Shown: positions 10,653-19,967 of the stretch, piece after piece | How positions within the stretch are numbered: the stretch's first letter is position 1 | Layout: each line of letters starts with the position of its first letter | Origin: Furcasterigmium furcatum | Taxonomy: Eukaryota; Ascomycota; Sordariomycetes; Glomerellales; Plectosphaerellaceae | NCBI GenBank assembly: GCA_001599815.1 | Contig: BCIA01000001.1 | Location: 4,902,934-4,966,933, forward strand | Length of the DNA stretch: 64,000 nt | Direction: 5' to 3' | Notes under the pieces: model-generated | Databases searched by the model: none | The model's input: the letters and a program-made list of their open reading frames with translations, nothing else | Told to the model about the DNA's origin: nothing | Program-made: the position numbers and the translations under genes

Positions 10653-12678
10653 ATGTCTTCAGGACGAGCCATCCCCAAGAAGGCCCCCTCGGGTCGCGAC
10701 GCCGCACCCCAAGCTTCCTCATGGACCGGCACACCTCGAGCCGAGGATGTCCTCGCGCGCGACCTGGCCGAGTGCTCTGACGAGGAGGATGTCATCGACG
10801 ACACCTTCGACACCGCCTCAGATGCATCGGGAGACCTAGGGCCTACTCTCTACCGCAGGCCGAGTGGTGTGGCCTACGGCACCTCGAGACCCGTCATGAA
10901 CTACCAGTACAATGAGGAGGAGAACCCCTTCCTCTCGAGGATCGAGAGAAAGCAGAGCCGAGATGCGGAGCGCAGCCTTCTCAGGGACAACCACGTCCTC
11001 CCGCCCAAGCACCCGGAACGGCACGACGACCATTCGCTCTTCTGGAAGGTCTACCGTCGACTCTTCAGCACCAAGACCAAGGTGCCCCCGCCGGGGGGAT
11101 TTGACGAGGAGGCGTCTCCCCCACAGATCACGGTCCAGAGACCCGATGAGTCCACACCGCTGCTGGTAGGTGAGGCGTCGACGACCAATGGCAGCCCCGA
11201 TGCCGGTCATGGCCACGAGCATCTGGACGAGCAGTGGGAGGCAGCGGTTGCTTCGGGTGCCCTGAAAACGACATGGCAACGTGAGACCAAGACCATCATC
11301 CGCTACGCGCTCCCGCTGGTGGTCACGTTCTTCCTGCAGTATTCTATCAATGTCGTCGCCATCTTCGCCGTCGGCAAGATTGGCAGGCTGGAGCTCGGCG
11401 CCGTATCCCTTGCAGCCATGACGGCATCCATTACCTGCTATGCGCCCATCCAGGGCCTGGCAACCTCTCTTGACACCCTCTGCTCCCAGGCATACGGGTC
11501 TGGTCACCGCCATCTCGTTGGGCTTCAGCTTCAGCGCATGACGTATTTTCTCCTCCTCGCGTTTATCCCCATCGCCGCGCTCTGGTTCTACTCCGACGCC
11601 GTTCTCAATGTCATGATCCCTGAGCCGGAAACGGCTCGCCTGACTGGCCAGTACCTTCGGATTCTCATCTTCGGCGGCCCAGCCTTCATCTGCTTCGAAG
11701 GCGGCAAGCGCTTCGTCCAAGCCCAGGGCCTCTTCCAAGCCACGACCTGGACCCTGCTCATTGTTTCGCCCATCAACATCTTCATCAACTGGCTCCTTGT
11801 CTGGAAGCTCGAGTTCGGCTACATCGGCGCCCCCATCGCCGTCGCCATCTCGCAGAACCTGCTCCCCATCCTGCTCTTGCTCTACGTCCGTTTCATCAAC
11901 GGCTCCCAGTGCTGGGGTGGGTTCAGCCGCCGTGCATTCTCCAACTGGGGCGTCATGCTCCGTCTCGCCTTGCCAGGCATGATCATGATCCAGGCCGAGT
12001 ACGTGGCTTTCGAGCTGCTGACACTCTTCTCGAGCCGCTTCGGGCCCAGCTATCTCGCCGCGCAGAGCGTCCTCGTCACATTGACGTCCATCACGTACCA
12101 GATCCCCTTCCCCGTGAGCATTGCCGCGTCGACGCGCATCGCGAACCTCATCGGCGCGGGGCTCGTGGAGCCGGCCAAGACGACGGCCAAGGTGGCCACC
12201 GCCGCAGCGTGGGTTACGGGCCTATTTAACCTGGTCCTGTTCTACGCCCTGCGCTACCAGCTGCCGCTCCTCTTTACGAACGATTCCGAAGTCATCGAGA
12301 TCGTGGCGGCGGCGTTGCCCATGTGTGCCGTGATGCAGGTATTCGACGGCCTCAGCGCCGGAGCCGGCGGCCTGCTTCGTGGTATTGGCAGGCCGTCTAT
12401 CGGAGGATACGCCAACCTGCTGGTGTACTACATCGTTGCCCTGCCCATCTCCTTCGGCACAGCGTTTGGGCTGGGCATGAAGCTGACCGGCCTTTGGCTG
12501 GGTGTCACTCTCGGCTTGGCATTGTAAGTCCCCTGGCCCTGAGTGTTGTTTGTATGAAGACGGAAGTGCTGACCTTTATTACTTCTCCAGGGTGTCCGCC
12601 ATCGAGTTTGCCTTTGTGTTTATGAGCGACTGGCATAAAGCCGCGAGGGATGCGGCGCGGCGAAACGCCGCGGGCTGA
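10653..12678 (+). CDS. MATE-family multidrug/toxin extrusion transporter
   Basis: MATE proteins exchange cations or organic compounds for protons or sodium across the plasma or vacuolar membrane. Exons 10653-12523 and 12591-12678, joined over a 67-nt intron, give 652 residues. The first 210 or so residues form a hydrophilic, acidic and probably disordered cytosolic tail typical of fungal ERC1-like members, with dileucine-like stretches. Twelve predicted helices follow, with the family patterns 'TSLDTLCSQAYGSG' near residue 285 and 'STRIANLIGAG' in the second half. The C terminus ends in basic helix residues (ARDAARRNAAG). The open frame extends upstream of 10653 without another ATG, so 10653 is preferred. 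The substrate is unknown. Confidence 0.93.
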
Positions 12679-13004
12679 AGAGCCCGACATGATGATTGCC
12701 GTGGCCATCCGCGGCATTTGAGCCTTTTCAGAGTACCTTCCGCGTCAAAAGATTCTGGATATAAATTCCTGACTGCCTAGCTTGATTGGGTGCTTCGCAT
12801 GAGAGCCTGGAAGAGCCCGGAAGGGTCCGCATAGGAAGAATCGGGGCCTTGCTGAGGTAGTTCTTAGTTTACCTGCGATTCTGTTGGTTCTTTGCGACCC
12901 GCGTGCTGTATCCTCCTCGAGCTTCTAAAAATATTTTCCGGATATCTGCGTTGCGCTGCCCTGTCGCCATCTTGCAATCTGTCACCGCACGCTGATGAGA
13001 GGCC
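12679..13004 (+). other. Short intergenic region upstream of the phosphatase-like gene
   Basis: The stretch contains the MATE 3' flank and the presumed promoter of the next gene. No further feature was recognised. Confidence 0.5.
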
Positions 13005-13829
13005 ATGGATTTCCTCGACATTCCGCTCTCCCCAGGTTCCCCCTGGATGTTACGGAAGAAATGTAATATCTACCTCATGCGATACCCCGAGGCGCATCAC
13101 GAGTAAGACTCCCCGCGCCCAGGCATCACTCTGTATTCTCCTGACAGATCGCAGCGTGTCGCCCAACCTGGGACAAGACCCCGGACTCACCGACAAGGGA
13201 CACAGCCAGGCTTACAACATGCGCCTGCCAGCGATCCCTGATGTGATCCTCGTTTCCACCAACACGTGCGCCATCCAGACGGCGCTCGGAATCCTCCGGC
13301 AGGTCGACTACCGTGTCTCGGACCACACGGTCAGCGTCGAGGTCATGCCTGAACTCGACGAACCGAACCTTGCTTTATGCTACAGGCCCTTGCGCCCGGC
13401 TCAGCTGGCCGCCAAGTTCCCGCAGTTCGACTACAAGCAGCTTACCCCGGAGTTGGGATGGGCCGCGCGTTCAAACCAATCGCAACGTTCAGGGCCAGAG
13501 TCGTGCGATCCCTCATCGATGTCAGGGCGGCGAAAGCCCGGAACGTCTTCGTCATCACGCACACAGAGTTCCTGTCGTATCTTGTCCAGGGCGAGAAGTT
13601 CAACGTCGGTGGTATGCTTGCTTGATGGCGAGTTTGCTCTTGCTCCGTGACTGACTTGGCATGAACGTCAGAGATCAGGGCGTACAGAATAGCAAGCGAT
13701 CCCGAAACGTTACAGAAGCGGAACGCGGTCAACTGGTTGACCGGGGCACTACAGGACTTCGGCCCCAGGATGCTGGTGCCAGTCGGTGATGGGGACTTGC
13801 CCATGGAAACGAGCGAGGAAAAGACATAG
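13005..13829 (+). pseudogene. Histidine-phosphatase (phosphoglycerate-mutase-like) gene, degenerate and frameshifted
   Basis: The family removes or transfers phosphate using a histidine in an RHG motif. Exons at 13005-13102, 13155-13611 and 13672-13829 give a family-like product: start 'NIYLMRYPEAHH', then 'SPNLGQDPGLTDKGHSQA', 'FPQFDYKQLTPELGW', 'NVFVITHTEFLSYLVQG' and 'EIRAYRIASD'. Two defects are visible. The catalytic RHG/RHA motif reads RYP, so the phospho-acceptor histidine is lost. The reading frame changes between about 13452 and 13475: sequence before it is coding in one frame and sequence after it in another, as if one G were missing from the run after TTGGGATGG. A 41-nt intron at the same point would also restore frame but seems too short. 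The arginine expected after 'VS(S)' is also replaced (VSTNTCAIQTAL). This is either a decaying gene or a catalytically dead protein combined with a sequencing error. Confidence 0.6.
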
Positions 13830-14308
13830 CGGAAGCCCTGAAGGCGGCTGGGCCGTGCGTTCCGCCGGTCTTACACCCCGGCCGGAGTCCCGGGGCGGTT
13901 TGCTGTTTCATCGGACCCCCAACGGTCACATCCCCGCTTTTTCAGGAGAAAACCCGTTGCCGAAGCGCGCCGATTGCCCGGCAGGTGCCCCGAAGCAGAA
14001 ATAAGGGGGCAGGTGGTGCAGACGCGGGGAAGTTTAGTAGGAGAGACTGATGAGAAGGTGGAGAGTGGCGGTCCAGTCCAGGGGCTTAATTTAGTAAGGT
14101 ATGGACACCACCTAGGGAGGTCCTTAGGTATGAATGAGGGGGATCCCCGCTACTGACCGTCTCGTCCTTTTTTTCGCGATCGATTGCCCAACTTGCCCCG
14201 CGACACCTCCCGCCCAGGTCGCCAACACCTTTCCACTGTTCTCAGCGTGCAATCTACTCTCAAAATAGTAGTCCACCGTCCTCCAATTCTCTCGGAGAGC
14301 GCTTCATC
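13830..14308 (+). other. Intergenic region upstream of IDI1
   Basis: The stretch holds the IDI1 promoter and leader, including a pyrimidine-rich run just before the start. A CCTTAGGTATG word occurs at about 14122. No gene was seen. Confidence 0.55.
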
Positions 14309-15215
14309 ATGTCGACAACGACCACCACCACGGCGGAGCCCATCACCGCCGAGTCGATCCTCCGCCTCTTCCCCGACATCGACACCAGCACCGAGGCTCT
14401 TTCCGGCCACGATGCGGAGCAGATCCGCCTGATGGACGAGGTCTGCATCGTCCTGGACGAGAACGACAAGCCCATCGGCAATGCCAGCAAGAAGGCCTGT
14501 ACGTTTCTCGCCCTCCGCCCGCCGATCACGCGAGCAAACACATAGCGCTCAACACCTTCGCTAACTACCTGTGCGCCAGGCCACCTCATGACCAACATCG
14601 AAAAGGGCCTCTTGCACCGCGCCTTCTCCGTCTTCCTCTTCAACGACGAGAACAAGCTGCTCCTCCAGCAGCGCGCTTCCGAGAAGATCACCTTCCCCGA
14701 CATGTGGACCAACACCTGCTGCTCGCACCCCCTGGGCATCCCCACCGAGACGGGCTCCAACCTCGAGGACTCCGTCGAGGGTGTCAAGCGCGCCGCTCAG
14801 CGCAAGCTCGACCACGAGCTCGGAATCAAGAAGGAGCAGGTGCCCATCGACAAGTTCCGCTTCCTGACGCGCATCCACTATAAGGCCCCCAGCGACGGCA
14901 AGTGGGGAGAGCACGAGAGTGAGTCTTGAACGCACGCCGCTGTTGCTGGCTCAGATGGGATCTTGCTAACACGTTGGCGCAGTTGACTACATCCTCTTCA
15001 TCAAGGCCAACGTCGACCTCGACCCCAGCCCCAACGAGGTCCGGGCCACCCAATACGTCTCTCCGGACGAGCTGAAGACGCTCTTCGAGGACCCCAAGCT
15101 CGTCTTCACCCCCTGGTTCAAGCTCATCTGCGAGAGCATGCTCTTTGAGTGGTGGGAGCACCTCGACAGCGGTCTCGAGCCGTACCTCAACGAGCAGGAG
15201 ATCCGTCGCATGTAG
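14309..15215 (+). CDS. IDI1: Isopentenyl-diphosphate delta-isomerase (type I)
   Basis: This enzyme interconverts isopentenyl and dimethylallyl diphosphate, an essential step toward sterols, dolichol, ubiquinone and terpenoids. Exons 14309-14498, 14580-14918 and 14983-15215 give 253 residues, typical of fungal type I enzymes. The Nudix-fold isomerase signature is complete: 'TNTCCSHPLG' with the catalytic cysteine at about C111, and 'WGEHEIDYIL', which carries the catalytic glutamate and is rebuilt exactly by the second splice. The metal-binding histidines lie in 'KGLLHRAFSVFLF' and 'SHPL'. The Thr-rich start (MSTTTTTTAEP) is a fungal N-terminal extension. The C terminus 'EWWEHLDSGLEPYLN' is also family-typical. 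Confidence 0.97.
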
Positions 15216-15930
15216 GGCGCCCGGCTTGCGCGCACATACACACCGCGGACGGCGTCTGGTAGGTAATAGAGAAACGAGAATGGAGTCCCGGACAAGAGTT
15301 GGTGCTGGGCGTGGCATTTGCTTATCATCGTCATCATCACGTTGCTAGATATCCCCCTATTTCTTGTCCACGGCTCGTAGGTACATACATGCAGAAACCC
15401 ATGTTATCGAGCGGATTAATTGATGCCACCCGACCTCTTCCCCTGTGACGACCCGGCGCTGAAGGTGTTCCCCTGGCGGAAACTCATGAATCGTACATGT
15501 GTGCCCCTGAAATGGGCGTCGTTAGGTGCATGCAGTGCGCCCTGTAACTCCATTCGGTTTCGGAAATTGGTGGGATGGATGAATCAGGTAGCAGGTCCTG
15601 CCCCGCTGGCGAGCGCTGGCGCAACTCCATTTGGGTGTCGGAGCACCTCATCAATTTCCACCTCAAGTGCTGACAGCCAGCCCACATTATCTTATCAACC
15701 TCCAAACACTTTGGACAGCTCCGGGAGCTCCCAAGATTGAGCGACCTTGTGTCCTCTACTACGACCATCGAACCTCCGCCAGCTCACCCCTGGCTACGCC
15801 TGACCGGCCAATGCGACTACAGCGCTAAGATGCGACACGACGTCCCGTATCGAATGAAGAACGCACCCGTCTTTCCTACCGAACCCTCTGCGCCGACGGC
15901 CTGGGCACCAGGCCCCCAAGAACGAGGAGC
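15216..15930 (+). other. Intergenic region between IDI1 and the glycosyltransferase-like gene
   Basis: The stretch contains the IDI1 3' flank and the promoter/leader of the next gene. A TTATCTTATC GATA-type element lies near 15686, and two upstream open reading frames precede the next start codon. Confidence 0.55.
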
Positions 15931-15937
15931 ATGCTGA
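15830..15937 (+). promoter_or_regulatory. Upstream ORF overlapping the start of the glycosyltransferase-like gene
   Basis: An ATG at 15830 opens a 35-codon frame (MRHDVPYRMKN...) whose TGA lies at 15935-15937, seven bases inside the main coding sequence that starts at 15931. A shorter five-codon ORF (MRLQR) lies at 15811-15828. If both lie in the leader, ribosomes must bypass them or reinitiate. That the transcript includes this region is inferred. Confidence 0.45.
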
Positions 15938-18032
15938 GCCGCGTCTGGGCCCAGGTGCGGTCCTCGATATTCCTCAGCGACGAGGAGATGGTCAAGAAGG
16001 ACGATGACCACCACAAGGCCGGACCGAGCATGCTGCGCAACCCGCACTGGCAGCCCGCTGCCCCCGTGCCCAACCGCCGCGCATTTCGCCGCGTTATTCT
16101 CCTCGCCCTCGCCGTCCTGACCATATGGGTCTTCCTGAGTTACGTGTCGCTCGACCTCGGCTTCGATAGCAACACCGCCTCTCGTTACTCGTATCAGAGG
16201 GACCACCCGCATTATACCTCGCCGCATGCAGGGGGCAGGCGATCTGGCAGTGGACCAGACCTTGGAAGCAAAAGCGGTGGTGAGGATGTGGCCAGCACGC
16301 CGGAACACAACTTTGACGGGCCGATCAAGTTCCACGAGCTTGCTGCGACATTGCGCAGCCTCGCTGGGACGAGGGGCGGCCTGCCTCGGAACAGGAACGT
16401 GCTGTTCATGGCGGCAAGCCTCAAGAGCGCGGCGGCGCTGCTGCCAATGGCTTGCGATATGGGCCGGGAGCAAAGAAACTTTGTCCACTTCGCCCTGATC
16501 AGCCGCGATCCCATCTCGATGAAGGATCTGGCGCGCGTCAACGGCATTGACGACTCTTGCCAGCTGTACCTGCACGACGCGCGGCCTGACTTTGGCGAGA
16601 TCGCGACAGATGCGCGGATGCACCATGCGACGACACGAGCGCTGTTCCATATCCAGAATTACATGCACCCGCAGGTGGCCATTGTGGATGCCTCCGATCA
16701 GGAAGAGAAGTGGTTTCAGAAAGGGGTGAGGCGCCAGGCTGACTTCATGGGCGTGCCTGTCATCGAGCTGCCGGAGGATGGCGTCAAGCAGCTGTCATGG
16801 ATGACCAAGCTCGACAGCGCCTCGCTCGCTGCTTGGGACAAGATTACCATCGACATTGTGATTCAGGCGCCGTCGAGCGGCGCCGGCAGCCTGCTGAGGC
16901 TGCTTAAATCGCTGAGCAGGATGGATTTCTCCGGGTCTACCATCCCGCACCTCACCATCGAGCTGCCCGCGACGGTCGAGCCTTCGGTGCAGAGCTTCCT
17001 GGAGCGGTTCCGCTGGCCGCCGCTGAACGTTGCGAACACCCGGTCTTCTCAGATGCTTCTGCTGCGGCGGCGCATCCCGCGGGAGCGGCTGACCGAGGAG
17101 GAGAGCTCGGCGAGATTCCTGGAGTCGTTCTGGCCGCGAACGCCGGGGTATTCTCATGTGCTGGTCCTGACACCCCAGGCCGAGCTGACGCCGCAGTTCT
17201 TCCATTGTGAGTGGCACCAACTAACTGGTTCATATGAGTTCTGTGACGAAGCGCTAAGACCATGATTGTAGACCTCAAGTTCTCCGTACTGCAATATCTG
17301 TACTCCAAGGCCGCGATACTGGAGAACTGGCCCCAGAGATTACTGGGCATCAGCATGTCAGTACCGCATACAAAGCTAGACGGCAGCGAAGAGCTGAAAG
17401 TCCCGGCACCCGTCTCCGAAGACCCGAACGAGGTCAAGACGGAAGGGCAGACGTCGTTCCTGTGGCAAGCGCCCAGCAGTGACGCCATGTTGATCACCGG
17501 CACCCGGTGGATGGAGCTGCAGGGCCTCGTATCGCGGTCACTGGAGAAGCAGCGCGGCGAAAACGTGCCAGACATGTTGACGAGTAAGGTCGTCAGCAAG
17601 CAACACCCGTCCTGGCTGGAGCACGTGGTCCGACTCTCGCGGGCTCGAGGGTACCTCACGCTGTATCCGGATCCCGACACTGCCGCTGCCCTAGCAACAG
17701 TGCACGAGGATCTGTTCCACGCGCCGGAGGAATTTGAGAAGGATCTCACACCGGAGCCGAGGGACGGTGTGGCAGACGAGTTGGAGAGCCATGAGACTCG
17801 GGCCACGCCGTTGTTGGGTATTGTGAACACGCTGCCCGATGGCGGAAAACTGTCGCCGCTGGGCGAGTTGCCGATATTGGCCTGGGATGGCTCGGCCACG
17901 GTGCTGAGCGACTTGGACCGGCTCAGCATCAAGTACATGATCGAATGGCGACAGATGGTGGGCGGCTGCGGGGCAGACGAGACGGATAACCTGGAGAGCA
18001 GTCCCACCGCGAAGGACCTGTTCTGTGACTGA
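15931..18032 (+). CDS. Putative type II membrane glycosyltransferase (fungal GT2-like family)
   Basis: Exons 15931-17206 and 17272-18032, joined over a 65-nt intron, give 678 residues. A cytosolic tail of about 54 residues precedes one transmembrane helix (about 55-74, RRVILLALAVLTIWVFL), then a long luminal domain, the layout of a Golgi type II glycosyltransferase. The lumenal part resembles fungal proteins annotated as glycosyltransferase family 2: 'DITIDIVIQAPSSGAGSLLRLLKSL' style strand-helix elements and a donor-site-like region with the strand 'YSHVLVLTPQAELTPQFFHYLK' (split here by the intron). I cannot identify the donor, the acceptor or a definite DxD pair with certainty. Role in protein or wall glycosylation is inferred from family and topology. 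The overlapping upstream ORF suggests translational control. Confidence 0.65.
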
Positions 18033-18254
18033 GGCGTGGACGGACCGGCAGCACAGAGGAACATGAAGAAACTTGCAGAGCCACCATGACGAGGCTGCCC
18101 GAGGCAGCACAGTGCTGGATACCCATTTTGAGATCATTTAACTACGAGTCGCAGTTGTCCAACGTCAACGCACGATAGACATGGGAGGGGGCGTAAAGGG
18201 ACCCCTGATGAGGGATGATCTGATATTATCCAACTACGAACGAAATTTGCCTGT

Positions 18255-19034
18255 TCATTGGTCGTCTGAATCCGTGCTCAACTTTGTTACGACCAGAAGC
18301 ACAACACATGTGCCAACGATGCAGAGAGCGATGATGCTCAGTACCTAGACAAGAGTCAGATACCAGGGTGATAGTTTAGTGGGAAAGGGCCAGCTCAGCT
18401 TACCAGTTGGGTCTTCCAGCCGGTCTGCACTATGGCAGCTTTCCTGCTATATTTTTCGACTGTTTCTACGAGGCACAAACTGTTAATATTGCCAAGCGTA
18501 TCGAAGTACCGGATGGAGAGACAAACTGATGTAGTTCCCGACGCCGAGGAAGAGGCAACACACGGCGAGAATCCAGAAGATGATGCCGAGAGGTTGGGCC
18601 ATTCGCAGCTCGAACTCGCTGGGTTCGTTCTTGAGATGGAAGGAGAGGACTATGGCAACCGAGACGACGGCCATGTAGACGGAGAGGCGGAGGTAGGAAA
18701 GGAAAGCTGAGTATTGTTAATCCCCTGTCTGCATCGGGGTGCTGAGGGGGAGAGACTGACTTCGCTCATTGGCGCAGTGATCTCGCGCATCGCTGCTCTC
18801 GTTCTGGAAGAGGAGAGGTCCGAGGAGAGGCCAGGCCCAAAAGGCAGATGCATCAGGGCTATTCCATTAGCATTGCGCATAGTCATCGAATGAGAGCAGA
18901 TATGAATCAAGACTAGCCAAGCCATACCTGACTGCGTGCACATCAACTGGCCGTCGGAGAGCGGCGGGGTTCAGCGGCGCGCAACATGTTGTCGTGACGG
19001 TGAGGTCTTCGTCGTCGATCTGGGGCGTGGACAT
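18255..19034 (-). CDS. DUF202 domain integral membrane protein
   Basis: The function of this small fungal membrane protein is unknown; DUF202 also occurs in the vacuolar transporter chaperone subunit Vtc1. Five exons (19034-18928, 18858-18761, 18706-18523, 18479-18404, 18344-18255) join in frame to 184 residues. The DUF202 start motif 'ESSDARDHCANERTFLSYLR' spans the second splice. Three hydrophobic helices follow: 'MAVVSVAIVLSF', 'GIIFWILAVCCLFLGVGNYI' and a C-terminal 'IIALCIVGTCVVLLVVTKL'. The segment 'TVEKYSRKAAIVQTGWKTQ' between helices 2 and 3 is also conserved in fungal members. One intron (18480-18522, 43 nt) is unusually short and has a GTCTCT donor, so that junction is the least certain. 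The gene is divergent from the Lon gene. Confidence 0.82.
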
Positions 19035-19967
19035 GGCGCCCGGGATAGTACAACTGTAAGAAGCACTTGTAGACTGGGATTACGATCTTAAGATAGAGGG
19101 AGCGAGGAGGCGATGAGCCTGCAAGGAGTGACGATTGACTATGAGTGAGTACTTAGGCCGCTGAAGTCGGTGATGTTTCTTGCTCATCTGAATAAAGCAT
19201 CACGCGACCACTCACACTGTATGTCACTGCGAAATTGCGGTGGATGTCACAGTGCCAAGTCCTCAAGGGGACACCTCGAGACTTGGCTTACATAACCGAA
19301 GATTCGCCACCAGCAATGAAGACATCCCCAGATTCTCGACAGACCTTACAACTCTCATCGAATTTCCTACGGAGGACCACTTCTTTTCAAACAGGCACTC
19401 GGAGGCTCGGAACTACAGGAACACCACATGAACGCATCTCAAGCACTCTCGGCCTTCCACGACCTTCCATATCCCTGTCTGCCAGTTCCGCGGTCCATGT
19501 GCGGCGGCCCGCCGAGTCAAGAGTCTGGGCAGCGCGGATTTGCCTCGGCAGTTCACTGGACCCCCCCAGGAGCGGTATCGCTCTCGCAGCTCGGACCCCA
19601 GACCACCCACCAGCAACACTGATGACTGGCTGCCGAGCTGGCCTGGCCTAGTCCCCCAGCTCGCTTGTGACCGTTCACAGCAACTCGGCCGACTTGACTC
19701 GAACTCCCAACCACGACTCATTGCTACACTGACATCAGCACATCGCCATCGAGAATTACCTTTCCTCCGTCAGCTCGACAGCAAGCCTCTTCCTTTCCGA
19801 CCTGTAGATACTACCACCCTATCGTCCGCCACACGTACATTTGCCATCCTTATAATCCGACTCGCCCCCGAATCGAGCCGACTCGACACCACCAACGAGT
19901 CCCGGGCCCTTCTTCTTCTTCTTCGGCAACCCATAAGCAACCGGCTACTGCCAAATCCCCGCCGCCG
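19035..19967. promoter_or_regulatory. Divergent promoter region of DUF202 gene and peroxisomal Lon gene
   Basis: This 933-bp stretch separates two divergent genes. The side next to Lon is strongly pyrimidine-rich, with a CTT repeat at about 19909-19925, typical of a fungal leader. No coding sequence or tRNA was found. Confidence 0.6.

Noticed and set aside
10836..11738. 300-codon minus-strand frame opposite the MATE gene
   Set aside because: It is a shadow of the MATE exon, with Arg/Gly/Glu-rich composition and no family match.
16952..18064. 370-codon minus-strand frame opposite the glycosyltransferase-like gene
   Set aside because: It is Ser-rich shadow sequence spanning the intron of the plus-strand gene, with no domain.
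19688..19710. tRNA B-box-like word (GGGAGTTCGAGTC on the minus strand)
   Set aside because: No A box, acceptor stem or cloverleaf can be paired around it.
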